Source of the DNA: Bacillota bacterium
GTDB taxonomy: Bacteria > Bacillota > Clostridia > Lachnospirales > Lachnospiraceae
DNA: 64,000 nt
Direction of reading: 5' to 3'
NCBI GenBank assembly: GCA_023411215.1
Contig: JAEYOY010000002.1
Span: 62,001 to 126,000, forward strand
The position numbers were made by a program, and so were the translations under genes. The notes beneath the pieces were generated by a model that did no database searches, was not told the DNA's origin, and saw only the letters and a list, made by a program, of their open reading frames with translations. Positions within the stretch are counted from its first letter, which is position 1, and each line of letters begins with the position of its first letter. Of the stretch, positions 8,995 to 18,234 are shown in pieces.

Positions 8995-9567
8995 ATGGAT
9001 TTATTGACATTAGTATTACTTGCACTTTGCTTATCTGCAGATGCCTTTGCTGTAGCTGTAACAAATGGTATGTGTAGTGATAAGGTGACAAAGAGGCATG
9101 CGGTTATGACAGCTTTAACCTTTGGCTTTTTTCAGGCACTGATGCCGGTACTGGGTTTTACATTGGGAAAAGCCTTTTGGGATATCGTGTGTCGCTACCA
9201 GCATTGGATTGCTCTCCTACTGCTTGGAGCAATCGGTGTCAACATGCTAGCCGATACCTATAAGGAATGGAAAAGCGCTGAGATCAACTGCACGAATCGT
9301 AACCTGTTTAATTCGAAAAATCTCATAATGCAGGGGATCGCCACAAGTATTGATGCTATGGCAGCCGGTGTAAGTATTGCTGTATTAAATATCAATATCC
9401 TATCCGCAGCATTGTTGATTGGACTGATTACTTTTGTGCTCTGTACCTTTGGCGTATATATTGGTAAGAAATTCGGCTCCTTATTAGGTCTGCGCGCTAA
9501 GCTGGTTGGAGGCATCGTTTTAATCGCTATTGGTTTAAAAATATTTGTGGAGAATCAGTTCTTATAG
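8995..9567 (+). CDS. mntP: Manganese efflux pump MntP
   Basis: MntP exports excess Mn2+ across the cytoplasmic membrane. The 190-residue protein has six predicted helices in two similar halves, and each half carries the conserved acidic motif: SADAFAVA with Asp16 and SIDAMAAG with Asp120. The ATG is preceded by AAAGGGA. The riboswitch upstream senses the same ion, so the gene is expected to switch on when cytosolic manganese rises. It appears monocistronic; the following acetyltransferase gene has its own ribosome site about 100 bp away. Confidence 0.95.
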   Translation: MDLLTLVLLALCLSADAFAVAVTNGMCSDKVTKRHAVMTALTFGFFQALMPVLGFTLGKAFWDIVCRYQHWIALLLLGAIGVNMLADTYKEWKSAEINCTNRNLFNSKNLIMQGIATSIDAMAAGVSIAVLNINILSAALLIGLITFVLCTFGVYIGKKFGSLLGLRAKLVGGIVLIAIGLKIFVENQFL

Positions 9568-9667
9568 AAAGATTATGCAAAACCATAATTATGAGAGCTT
9601 GATAATTACGAAGATTTGATAGATAATATAGAAGTATGGTATCTCACAAAACGAGAGGAGAATGCAG

Positions 9668-10297
9668 ATGAGCTATGAAGCATGCTTTGAAAAGCTCCCA
9701 AAGCTAGAGACGAAACGATTAATTCTTCGCCAAATAACAGATAGTACCTCCGACGGAAGGGACAGTCTGGAATTCATCAATGATTACAGTGTATATCGTT
9801 TTTGGGGATTATATGATGAAGCAAAGGATACCAATGGACGGAGACGACCTAAGAAGAAAATCAAGCTGGATTATCACTATAATGCTACCATGAAGGAATA
9901 TCGTGCCGGCCGTGAGCTAACCTGGCTCATGGAGCTTAAAGATACTCATAAGGTAATCGGTGAAATTGTATTTTATGATTTCCGGCTAAAACGTCAGGCA
10001 GATATCGGCTATCGCATCAACAAGGATTATTGGGGTCAGGGCTTTGCACCGGAAGCCGGACAGGCTATGGTCAAATTAGCATTTGAATATTTGGGACTGA
10101 CCCGTATCCAATTACGTTGCTTTGCCGATAATCATGGATCCTTCCGAGTTGCAGAGAAGCTTAACTTTACTCAGGAAGGCTTTATTAGGCAGGGAGCCAT
10201 CGTAAATGTTATGACCGATTATTATATCTTCGGTTTACTGAAAGAGAAATATGACACGAACCCAATCGATGATTCTATTGTGTCTCTGCTGCCATAA
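9668..10297 (+). CDS. GNAT family N-acetyltransferase (RimJ/RimL-like)
   Basis: A 209-residue GNAT enzyme using acetyl-CoA. It opens with the RimJ/RimL-type KLPKLETKRLILRQI segment. The later block has a GYRINKDYWGQGFAPEAG run that supplies the pyrophosphate-binding loop (Q/R-x-x-G-x-G/A type), then a typical RIQLRCFADNHGS strand. The ATG at 9668 is preferred over 9662, because GAGGAG lies seven bases before the former and only one before the latter. The substrate may be a ribosomal protein N terminus or a small amine; this is not resolvable. Confidence 0.88.
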   Translation: MSYEACFEKLPKLETKRLILRQITDSTSDGRDSLEFINDYSVYRFWGLYDEAKDTNGRRRPKKKIKLDYHYNATMKEYRAGRELTWLMELKDTHKVIGEIVFYDFRLKRQADIGYRINKDYWGQGFAPEAGQAMVKLAFEYLGLTRIQLRCFADNHGSFRVAEKLNFTQEGFIRQGAIVNVMTDYYIFGLLKEKYDTNPIDDSIVSLLP

Positions 10298-10400
10298 AAA
10301 TGCGAATTATCGCAAAGCATAATTAGACTGCAAAGGTTCGGCATGTTTGGTTCGTATTTTGTCTATGACACACTTACTAGATTTTTGAAGGAGGATGCTT

Positions 10401-11420
10401 ATGAAGGTATTATTTATTGGAGGAACCGGAACAATTAGTACCGCAATCACACAGCTTGCCCCCGGTTATGGTTTTGATTTATATCTTTTGAACCGTGGTA
10501 ACCGATCTGAGTTAGTCCCAGATGGTGTTAAGTTTATTGAAGCCGATATCAATAACGAAGCCGATGTCAAAGAGAAGCTTAAGGATATGACCTTTGATGT
10601 TGTGGCTCAGTTTATTGCCTTCGATACGGAGGCATTAAAAAGGGATGTACGTCTATTTACCGGAAAGACAAAACAGTACATCTTCATCAGTTCTGCTTCT
10701 GCTTATCAGAAGCCCCTGTCAACCCCCTATATTACAGAGAGCACGCCTCTGTCCAATCCCTACTGGGAATACTCAAGAAATAAGATTGCCTGCGAGGATT
10801 TTCTGATGGAGGAATATCGAAATAACGGTTTCCCTATCACCATTGTTCGTCCCAGTCATACTTACGGTTACTTTGATGTCCCTTTAGCTCTTCATGGTAA
10901 GAATGGTAGTTACAGTGTCATCAACCGCATTAAACAGGGGAAGAAAGTCATTGTACATGGGGACGGAAGCTCTCTCTGGACTCTGACCCACAATTCGGAT
11001 TTTGCGAAAGCTTTTCTCGGTCTGATGGGTAATTTCCACGCCATCGGTGAAGCAGTTCAGATTACTTCGGATGAGAGTCTGACCTGGAATCAGATTTACG
11101 AGATAATTGGTAATGCACTTGGGGTGAAACCAAACATAGTCCATATCTCCTCTGAGACTTTAGTAAAAGCAAACCGTGGCTTTATCGGAGGCATTCTTGG
11201 TGATAAAGCTCATACTGTTATATTTGATAATGCAAAGATAAAACGACTCGTTCCCGGTTTCACGGCAACGGTACGTTTCGATCAGGGCGTTCGTATGACC
11301 CTGGATTATATCGATAAACATCCGGAGTATCAAAGACTGGACCCGGAATTCGATGCTTGGACCGACAAGATGATCGAAGTATATGAAGCAATGGAAAGCA
11401 AACTTCCGATCTTTGAATAG
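10401..11420 (+). CDS. NAD-dependent epimerase/dehydratase (extended SDR)
   Basis: The 339-residue protein is an extended or atypical short-chain dehydrogenase. The dinucleotide-binding GGTGTIS lies at residues 7-13, and the catalytic pair is in YSRNK (Tyr124, Lys128) after an SSASAY strand. The C-terminal part (TWNQIYEIIGNALG) resembles CSP41-like and epimerase-like members. It probably acts on a nucleotide sugar or related substrate, but no specific reaction can be named. The start ATG follows GAAGGAGG by six bases. A HAD phosphatase gene begins 24 bp downstream and is probably in the same operon. Confidence 0.87.
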   Translation: MKVLFIGGTGTISTAITQLAPGYGFDLYLLNRGNRSELVPDGVKFIEADINNEADVKEKLKDMTFDVVAQFIAFDTEALKRDVRLFTGKTKQYIFISSASAYQKPLSTPYITESTPLSNPYWEYSRNKIACEDFLMEEYRNNGFPITIVRPSHTYGYFDVPLALHGKNGSYSVINRIKQGKKVIVHGDGSSLWTLTHNSDFAKAFLGLMGNFHAIGEAVQITSDESLTWNQIYEIIGNALGVKPNIVHISSETLVKANRGFIGGILGDKAHTVIFDNAKIKRLVPGFTATVRFDQGVRMTLDYIDKHPEYQRLDPEFDAWTDKMIEVYEAMESKLPIFE

Positions 11421-11444
11421 GTTCTGGGGAAAGGCATAGTGATT

Positions 11445-12278
11445 ATGAAAACGCTATATATATCCGATCTTGATGGTACTCTCCTGCATCCCAATGTGGA
11501 GCTGTCACGAAAGACCATCGATATCTTGAATGAATGTATCCGACAAGGGATGCTGTTTAGTGTTGCAACGGCAAGATCCATCGCATCCGTCAAGCCGATC
11601 TTAAAAGAGGTTAATGTTACCGTACCTGTAATACTTATGAACGGCGTTTGCATCTATGATTTAACAAAGAATGAGTACATTAATATTGAGACTCTACCAA
11701 AGACCAGTATTACAAAGCTGATGGAGGTCATCCGTGAGCACAAGCTGAAAGGCTTTGCGTATACCATTAAGAATGGTGTTCTGAACACCTATTATGAGGA
11801 TCTAAGCTCTCCCGCTCTGAAGGATTTTTATCAGGAGAGGGTTGACCTTTATCAGAAGCGCTTTACGCAGATCGATGATTTCAATGACCTATCCGAAGAA
11901 CCGTTAATCTATTTTTCTCTATTAGATCATTACGATAAGCTAGAGCATATCTATAACACGATTAAGGGGATTCCGGATCTGAACTGTGTCTTCTACAAGG
12001 ATAATTATTCACCGGATTTTTGGTATCTCGAGACTTATAATAAGACTGCTTCAAAGTTCCACGGAGTTCAGTTTTTGCGCTCCTATCTAAATCTGGAGCA
12101 TATTATATGCTTTGGTGATAATCATAACGATCTTCCACTCTTTGAGGCCAGTGATCAGCGCATTGCAGTCGGTAATGCCGTTCCCGACCTAAGGGCAAAG
12201 GCAGATCAGATCATTGGCTGTAATTATGAAGATGGTGTGGCTCAATGGCTTAGAAATCAATTTCTGAAAGAAATATAG
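11445..12278 (+). CDS. Cof-type HAD phosphatase
   Basis: A 277-residue haloacid-dehalogenase hydrolase of the Cof/IIB type that dephosphorylates sugar phosphates or cofactors. The nucleophile motif DLDGTLL starts at Asp8, with acid/base Asp10. The motif IV block GDNHNDLPLFE is near residue 226, and the long cap between them is typical of class IIB. The start is probably ATG 11445; GTG 11439 is also possible, both being served by GGGGAAAGG. It follows the SDR gene closely, which suggests a common operon. Confidence 0.9.
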   Translation: MKTLYISDLDGTLLHPNVELSRKTIDILNECIRQGMLFSVATARSIASVKPILKEVNVTVPVILMNGVCIYDLTKNEYINIETLPKTSITKLMEVIREHKLKGFAYTIKNGVLNTYYEDLSSPALKDFYQERVDLYQKRFTQIDDFNDLSEEPLIYFSLLDHYDKLEHIYNTIKGIPDLNCVFYKDNYSPDFWYLETYNKTASKFHGVQFLRSYLNLEHIICFGDNHNDLPLFEASDQRIAVGNAVPDLRAKADQIIGCNYEDGVAQWLRNQFLKEI

Positions 12279-12310
12279 AAAGCCGATAATATATCTACAT
12301 AAACGATAGA

Positions 12311-12390
12311 AAGGTAGCACACTCCCACAAAACATGTGCCGGATATACCAGTGATATTCGGGATACACGAAATGGGAAGTGTGTTACCTT
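12311..12390. terminator. Bidirectional terminator between convergent genes
   Basis: AAGGTAGCACACTCCCA (12311-12327) pairs with TGGGAAGTGTGTTACCTT (12373-12390), with one bulge and one wobble. It lies between the 3' ends of the HAD gene (+) and the discoidin-like gene (-). Confidence 0.7.
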
Positions 12391-12437
12391 ACTTTAATAT
12401 ATTCGTATCTCATTTTATAAGCCATTTAATTAGACGC

Positions 12438-13226
12438 CTACAAATCTCTTCCGTATACCTCTAGCTGCGTAAGAGCTGGGAAAGGAGACGGATCATCTGA
12501 TTTAATTAATCTTGATAAATCAATCCACTCAATTCGCTTTTCCTTTAACACAATAATATGCGGAAGGCTGCTTTTTTCCAACTCCACATCCATCGCCTCT
12601 CCATCAGAAAAGGTCAGTGTTACCGATGTCCACCAGTTATCATGAGGAAAATCCGCTCTGGTATAGAGTACCACTTTATCAACCTCAACCACTCTACCAA
12701 ATTCAATACGAAAAGTGGCGTCATCACGTCGGTTAATTCCCCAAGATGCATAAGGCCAATTACCATGGCCATTATTCACCGTCACTCCGTCGACTGCATT
12801 TTTTGCAGCAAATACAGCTTCCCCTCTGGTTTCTACATTAGCCAAAGCATGAGGATAACAGGATGGATTCCCATGCTGGTCATAGACATTGAGAGCAAGA
12901 TTCCGATAGGCCTTTACTTCATAATCGAAAGCCTCCTTTGCAGTCAGCAGATGTCTGTTACCATAGAAGACCTTCGGAGATAGATTCAGCCTTTTATCTC
13001 CAAAGGGAATCTCATATAATATGTCGTCGGTTAAATACACCAATGATTTTCCTAAAGCATCATCTAATTGCAGCCATACGTAACACTTTTTCTGTGAGCA
13101 CTCCAAAACAATCCTGTCTCCCGGACAATATTCCCTGGTGTAGACCAGATTTACTTCGTTTGCGCCACGATTCTCTGCAACTATTTTAGAATCCTGATCT
13201 AAGATTTTAAAATAAAACTCTGTCAT
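12438..13226 (-). CDS. Discoidin-like carbohydrate-associated protein
   Basis: A 262-residue protein without a signal peptide. The C-terminal half (from about residue 110) has the look of an F5/8 type C (discoidin) beta-sandwich: ALNVYD, a VDG turn, WPYASWGIN, a DDATFRIEFGRVVEVDKVVLYTR-type strand pair and a closing LTQLEVYG strand. The N-terminal half is a short beta domain of unknown type. It is the last gene of the uronate-oligosaccharide operon, 43 bp after the DUF2264 gene. A role in binding or trimming sugars is inferred from this context. GAGGA precedes the ATG by seven bases. Confidence 0.72.
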   Translation of the reverse strand: MTEFYFKILDQDSKIVAENRGANEVNLVYTREYCPGDRIVLECSQKKCYVWLQLDDALGKSLVYLTDDILYEIPFGDKRLNLSPKVFYGNRHLLTAKEAFDYEVKAYRNLALNVYDQHGNPSCYPHALANVETRGEAVFAAKNAVDGVTVNNGHGNWPYASWGINRRDDATFRIEFGRVVEVDKVVLYTRADFPHDNWWTSVTLTFSDGEAMDVELEKSSLPHIIVLKEKRIEWIDLSRLIKSDDPSPFPALTQLEVYGRDL

Positions 13227-13269
13227 ACGAAATCCTCATTTTCTTCATTACATATAATTTTTAATTATT

Positions 13270-14991
13270 TCATCCGCGGTTAAAGGTTGCTTTTATTTCC
13301 GTGATTATCTCATTTTTCCCTTTCACCAGCTGATAGCACACCGCAGGAATTCTTGCCTTCGGATAGAGCAAATTCGTATTCGGATCTGCCACGATAACCA
13401 TTCCCTTCCCTTCACCGCATAGCGAGATGGCTCGGCACTCACTATATTCATTTTCTACCTGTGCCATATGTTTATCTTCTGTCTGCTTCTCTCCCTTTAC
13501 GTCAATCTCCACACCAAAGCCGCAATCGTAGGCTGAACATTCTATATCACTCATAATGATGTGCTTTCTGATATGTCCCTCTTCGGTCGGTATAATGGTT
13601 GTCTCTACCCTAATCCCAGAATAAGGGGACCATACCGAGGTAACCTCGGTATCCGACATCTGAAAGCTCTCACATACTCTTCGAACATACACATATCCAC
13701 CAATATAAAAGGCCAGCATACTGTCCGGCGCCGCCTCATGAATTTCATTCGTCGATTTGGCCACATGAAACGCAAACCTGGTATCGTAAGCAAACTTTCC
13801 GTATTTTGCAGGAGTCTGTCCATGTCCGAAAGGACTGTATTTTCCAGACACATATGCGGTTGTATGGTTTGGATATCGACGGATCAGCATGTCCGCATAG
13901 GAAAGCAGCATCTGCTCCTTCAGCTGTGGCAACGGTTTTACCTTAGCACTCCAAAAAGGATGATCATCGGGAAGCATCAGAATAGCAAAGGTCTTCAATG
14001 CCCAGTAAGGAGAACCTGGACTGTTATATCGTTCTGCCATTATCAGGTTTGGATAACCGTAACCGATGGTAAGGATGTCATTTCGGTCGAAAATCGGTTT
14101 TCTCATCCAATCACATAAATGCCTCGTGATCAAACCCTTCATTACATCAATCGGGAATGGAGTTACATCTGCCATTAGGCAGGCACAAAAAAAGCTAACC
14201 TGCGAGAAACGGTAAGTAAGAGAACGTCCGTAAGGTAAAGCCGCCCCATGATCATCAAACCAGTAGATGAACTGCTTAGCAAAAATCTCCGCTCTCTCCT
14301 TGTAGATTCTGCATCTCTTCGGATCTTCCCTCTCCATAACTGAAGCATAGAACAAATTATAGAAATGGATAGCGAAGGACACATAATAATCTTTCTGCCC
14401 GGAATCTCCGTCCCTGTACCAGCCATCCCCGAGATAGAAGGTATCGGCACCGTTTAAATAATGCTCTAGCTTCTTATCGTCATATTTTCTTCCCATCTTT
14501 TTCAATGCAAGATTGACCAGCACCGCAAACAGGATCCAATTACAGATCGGCAGTTCATACTCATTGATTCCATAGAGCCAATTCGAAAGATTATCTTTTT
14601 CCCTCTCACTCAAGGGCTCCCACAGCTTTTCCGGCGTCAGAATCAAACCATAGGAGATTGCCGCCATCTCCACAAATCGCTGGTCAAAAGCATGGAAACC
14701 GCCCCAATACTCCTTATTCTTTGGATCGGTTCCGGCAGCAAGACCTGCCTGATAAATATCTTCAAATACCTGGGAGCTTCCTCCGCCTGCCCAAAAAGGG
14801 ACCATACCCCACAAAGGTCTGGAAAACGCCTCTAAACCAATGGCCTTCCGATCATAATTAGTTGCCGTCACACCAAGGGTTACTTCTGCTTTTCCCTCAC
14901 TATAGTATGGAATTAACGGATTAACAATCTCAATAAACAACTCCTGAAAGTCACCTTTACTGTTCAAGCTACCTTCCCATTCCGTTCTCAT
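13270..14991 (-). CDS. DUF2264 family protein, probable glycosidase
   Basis: This 573-residue cytosolic protein matches the DUF2264 type: an N-terminal alpha/alpha-barrel region with the hallmark NPLIPYYSEGKAEVTLG and LEAFSRPLWGMVPFWAGG blocks, then a beta-rich C-terminal region. From memory, proteins of this kind have been linked to uronic-acid-releasing glycoside hydrolases (GH154); I have not verified that. Its position directly after a GH88 gene supports action on the same oligosaccharides. The start ATG follows AGGGG by seven bases, 18 bp after the GH88 stop codon. Confidence 0.82.
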   Translation of the reverse strand: MRTEWEGSLNSKGDFQELFIEIVNPLIPYYSEGKAEVTLGVTATNYDRKAIGLEAFSRPLWGMVPFWAGGGSSQVFEDIYQAGLAAGTDPKNKEYWGGFHAFDQRFVEMAAISYGLILTPEKLWEPLSEREKDNLSNWLYGINEYELPICNWILFAVLVNLALKKMGRKYDDKKLEHYLNGADTFYLGDGWYRDGDSGQKDYYVSFAIHFYNLFYASVMEREDPKRCRIYKERAEIFAKQFIYWFDDHGAALPYGRSLTYRFSQVSFFCACLMADVTPFPIDVMKGLITRHLCDWMRKPIFDRNDILTIGYGYPNLIMAERYNSPGSPYWALKTFAILMLPDDHPFWSAKVKPLPQLKEQMLLSYADMLIRRYPNHTTAYVSGKYSPFGHGQTPAKYGKFAYDTRFAFHVAKSTNEIHEAAPDSMLAFYIGGYVYVRRVCESFQMSDTEVTSVWSPYSGIRVETTIIPTEEGHIRKHIIMSDIECSAYDCGFGVEIDVKGEKQTEDKHMAQVENEYSECRAISLCGEGKGMVIVADPNTNLLYPKARIPAVCYQLVKGKNEIITEIKATFNRG

Positions 14992-15009
14992 AGGAATACC
15001 CCTGCCTTT

Positions 15010-16206
15010 CTACCAATATAATTCCCAGTTCTTATGAAGTCTCATCAAAGCCTCCATATAGAAATAATCGCCCCAGGAATTACATTCATCGACCCCATAG
15101 TGATTACAGGTATTATAGGGCGAACGATTGGAGTATGTGCTGTGCAGTACCAGTCCGTTAGAAACCTCCTTATCCTTCACTGCATATTTGTCATATACGG
15201 ATTTCATGATCTGCATAGCCAGCTTTTGGTATGTAGCCGCATCTTCCTCTTTCATATACTTAATCATCTCCAGCATGCCGCAGGCTGCAATTGAGGCGGA
15301 GGAAGAATCCCGTGGCTGGTCATCTCCGTCCGTGAATTCCAGATCCCAGAAAGGAACCATATCCTTCGGCAGATGCTCCAGATAATATCCTGTCACATGT
15401 TTAAATATCTCAATATACTCTTCTCTCTTGGTATATTTGTAAGCCAGCGCACAGCCATAAATTCCCCATGCCTGACCTCTCGCCCATGCAGAACCGTCAC
15501 GATAGCCCTGACAGGTTGCACCATGATCCGGGGCTCCGGTTTTCATATCAAAATAGAAGGTATGCCATGTAGAGTAATCCTCTCGAATTACATTTTTAAT
15601 TGCGGTTTGGATATGCTTATCAGCAATATCACGATACTTATTGTCACCGGTCTCCTCCGAGGCCCAGTAAAGCAAAGGAAGATTTAAGAGACAATCAATG
15701 ATTAGTCTATAATTTTCCGGTTCATCCATAGATCCCCACGCCTGAATGAATTCTCCCACCGGATGATATCTCGTGATTAATTGATCCGCCGCTTTTATGG
15801 CTGCAAGCTTTCCGATGAGGATACCGGTCAACTTATATCCTGCAACACAGGACGGAGAATACAGAAACCCCATATCATGGTGGTCCACCTCAATTTTACG
15901 ATCGATTCTCTGTAAGAAGCTATTTATCTGAATTTCAGCTGCCGCTTTCAGTCTCTCGTCCCCAGAATATTCATAAGCAAGCCATATTTCTCCGGTCCAG
16001 AAGCCTGTAGTCCAATTACGATTTTCTATGGGTTTGTAAAAATTGTTCTCACTATAAGCATTTTGATATTGATAGGTAAATTCAGGCAGATTATGAAGCA
16101 CCTGCTCCGTGGCAAAGCGGAGAGCTTCTTCCACTTCTTCATCCGTAATCATCGGCATATTCTCATATCGCATATCAAACAACCGTCCTTTCTTTCGTTC
16201 CAACAC
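15010..16206 (-). CDS. GH88 unsaturated glucuronyl hydrolase
   Basis: Hydrolases of this family remove the 4,5-unsaturated uronic acid left by polysaccharide lyases, starting with hydration of the double bond. The 398-residue protein fits an alpha6/alpha6 barrel. The WTTGFWTGEIWLAYEY block, Asp111 in DHHDMGFLYSPSC and Asp171 in LIIDCLLNLPLL have the spacing of the two catalytic Asp residues (Asp88/Asp149) described for Bacillus UGL. The YRDGSAWARGQAWG block is also typical. There is no signal peptide, so it acts in the cytosol on imported oligosaccharides. GTG 16206 is chosen because GGAGGG lies seven bases upstream. Confidence 0.92.
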   Translation of the reverse strand: MLERKKGRLFDMRYENMPMITDEEVEEALRFATEQVLHNLPEFTYQYQNAYSENNFYKPIENRNWTTGFWTGEIWLAYEYSGDERLKAAAEIQINSFLQRIDRKIEVDHHDMGFLYSPSCVAGYKLTGILIGKLAAIKAADQLITRYHPVGEFIQAWGSMDEPENYRLIIDCLLNLPLLYWASEETGDNKYRDIADKHIQTAIKNVIREDYSTWHTFYFDMKTGAPDHGATCQGYRDGSAWARGQAWGIYGCALAYKYTKREEYIEIFKHVTGYYLEHLPKDMVPFWDLEFTDGDDQPRDSSSASIAACGMLEMIKYMKEEDAATYQKLAMQIMKSVYDKYAVKDKEVSNGLVLHSTYSNRSPYNTCNHYGVDECNSWGDYFYMEALMRLHKNWELYW

Positions 16207-16238
16207 AAAGGGTCCCTCCGTGCCAGTTACTTTTTATG

Positions 16239-17105
16239 TTAACCCTTTAAGCCGGTGGAAGCAACTCCCTCCACAAAATATTTCTGTAAACATATAAATA
16301 CAATGATAACCGGAATCAAGGACAATACCGACCCGGCCATAATAAGACCATATTCAGCGGAATACTGCCCGATGAACATCCTAAGACCTAACTGAATTGT
16401 TTTCTTTGTTTCCGTCTTTAAATAGATCAACGGTCCCAAATAGTCATTCCAGGTGTTGACAAAAGTAAAAATTGTAAGTGTCGCTAATGCAGGCCTTGAT
16501 AATGGCAGCATAATTTTGGCATAAATCCCATATTCGTTCATGCCGTCGATCCGTGCAGCCTCACATAGATCATTCGGAATCCCCTCATAAAACTGCTTCA
16601 TCATGAAAACACCGAAGGCTGAGAAAGCCTGTAAACAAATCATTGCCAGCAATTTATCATTGAGTCCCATAGAACGCATCATAATAAACTGAGGTACCAT
16701 ATATACCTGCCAAGGCATTGCGATGGTTGCAATATATGCCAGAAACAGAGTATTTTTATTTTTAAATTCCAATTTTGCGAAGGAATATGCTGCAAAGCTT
16801 GAAGTAAGTAGCTGGAAAAAGGTGACGATTAAAGTCAAGATAACCGTATTCTCCACAAATTTTAATAACGGAATTTTTGTCCAGATTCTGATATAATTAT
16901 CCCACTTTGGTGCTTTGGGAATCCATACGAAGGGATCCATAAGGAATACTTCTCGATTAGACTTTATGGATGCCGATAGCATCCATAAGAAAGGAACAAT
17001 CATGAATGCAGTGATGATTAGTAAAATCAAATAAATCCAAAGCTTTTGAATTAACGCACTATTTTTTTTCGATCTAACTTTACTCTTCGATACTTTATTA
17101 CTCAT
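16239..17105 (-). CDS. CUT1 sugar ABC permease, MalG type
   Basis: A 288-residue inner-membrane permease with six helices and the cytosolic EAA loop EAARIDGMNEYGIYAKIMLP that contacts the ATPase. It pairs with the permease gene just upstream and the binding protein of the same operon to import an oligosaccharide, most likely an unsaturated uronate-containing one given the GH88 gene that follows 33 bp later. AGGAGG precedes the ATG. No ATPase gene is in this operon. Confidence 0.93.
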   Translation of the reverse strand: MSNKVSKSKVRSKKNSALIQKLWIYLILLIITAFMIVPFLWMLSASIKSNREVFLMDPFVWIPKAPKWDNYIRIWTKIPLLKFVENTVILTLIVTFFQLLTSSFAAYSFAKLEFKNKNTLFLAYIATIAMPWQVYMVPQFIMMRSMGLNDKLLAMICLQAFSAFGVFMMKQFYEGIPNDLCEAARIDGMNEYGIYAKIMLPLSRPALATLTIFTFVNTWNDYLGPLIYLKTETKKTIQLGLRMFIGQYSAEYGLIMAGSVLSLIPVIIVFICLQKYFVEGVASTGLKG

Positions 17106-17131
17106 ATCGGCTCCTCCTCTCTATATTTCGT

Positions 17132-18055
17132 TTATACATTCAGCTTTTTTTCATATCGAAACTGTATGATCGTTATAACAAGTACCATGATAAACAATAC
17201 CATTGCGATAGCACTTGAATATCCCAATTTCCAATAGTTGAACGCATTTTGATAAATATAGTAAACAAGAACCGTTGCCGATGTACTTAATTTACCGTCT
17301 CCTCCTCCGGCTAACATAACTGCTATGTCATATACCTTAAAACAGTTAATCGTCAACATAACCACAACGAAAAATGTAGTCGGTCTCAGCTGAGGCCATG
17401 TAATATATTTAAACTTTTGCCAGGTATTCGCACCGTCAAGCCCCCCTGCTTCGTATAACTCGGAAGAGATTCCCTGAAATCCTGCCAAATAAATAACCAT
17501 ATAATATCCCATGTATTTCCACACGCTGAAAAGTATCAATGTTACAAGTACAAGACTACCGCTGAACCATTTCGGAAGATTCTGCTGGGACACTCCAAAA
17601 AGTGTTAAAAGCAAGTAATTGACTGGACCCTTTGACGGATGAAATATCATGCTCCATACCGACGTAATTGCAACTAAAGAAGCAACATACGGAAAGAACG
17701 CAATGGTTCGAAGGAATCCCCTTGCCCTAACCTTTTGATTGAGCAAGATAGCGAGTGCCAAAGAAGCAATCATTGTAAGTGGTACCGTACCTATTACGTA
17801 AATAATTGTATTTCTAAGCGCAGTGATAAAAAAAGTATCCGCAACCAGTTTTTTTAAATTGTCTAACCCGGCAAAGGTAATCGGATTACTACCATCCCAG
17901 TTCATAAACGCTAGTCCAAAAGCCAGCACGACCGGAACAAGTGTGAATATAGCAAACCCAATAAAATTAGGCGCAATGAACGAGTAAGCGATCAGCTCTC
18001 TTTTTACTTTCTTGCTTATCCTTCGCTTCGCTTTGATTGGTTTTTTTTCATCCAT
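17132..18055 (-). CDS. CUT1 sugar ABC permease, MalF/UgpA type
   Basis: A 307-residue permease with six helices. Its EAA-loop equivalent is EAGGLDGANTWQKFKYITWP, and a basic N-terminal tail precedes the first helix. It is the partner of the downstream MalG-type permease, 26 bp away. No clear ribosome site lies before the ATG, which is unusual in this window. Expression relative to the upstream binding protein may be lowered by the intercistronic hairpin at 18188-18217. Confidence 0.93.
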   Translation of the reverse strand: MDEKKPIKAKRRISKKVKRELIAYSFIAPNFIGFAIFTLVPVVLAFGLAFMNWDGSNPITFAGLDNLKKLVADTFFITALRNTIIYVIGTVPLTMIASLALAILLNQKVRARGFLRTIAFFPYVASLVAITSVWSMIFHPSKGPVNYLLLTLFGVSQQNLPKWFSGSLVLVTLILFSVWKYMGYYMVIYLAGFQGISSELYEAGGLDGANTWQKFKYITWPQLRPTTFFVVVMLTINCFKVYDIAVMLAGGGDGKLSTSATVLVYYIYQNAFNYWKLGYSSAIAMVLFIMVLVITIIQFRYEKKLNV

Positions 18056-18187
18056 TTTGTTGTTTGAAAGCCAAAGAAGGCTTATACTCCTTTCCCCACA
18101 TTTTTCATTTCTGTATTTCGAAGCTGTCCTGTATAACTGATTTCTCGGGGTTGCTGAATCGTCACCGTTTTATGCTTTTTTGATATG

Positions 18188-18217
18188 TGTCGGGGCTGAT
18201 GATTCTCAGCCCCGACA
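18188..18217 (-). promoter_or_regulatory. Intercistronic hairpin after binding-protein gene
   Basis: TGTCGGGGCTGA (18188-18199) and TCAGCCCCGACA (18206-18217) form a perfect 12-bp GC-rich stem with a 6-base loop, 18 bp past the binding-protein stop. No T-run follows on the minus strand. It therefore looks like an mRNA-stabilising or partial-stop element that raises binding protein over permease. Confidence 0.7.
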
Positions 18218-18234
18218 TAAACATAAATATGAAA

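Noticed and set aside
13561..14118. 185-codon plus-strand open frame
   Set aside because: It is antisense to the DUF2264 gene, which has clear family motifs; the composition is unlike a protein.
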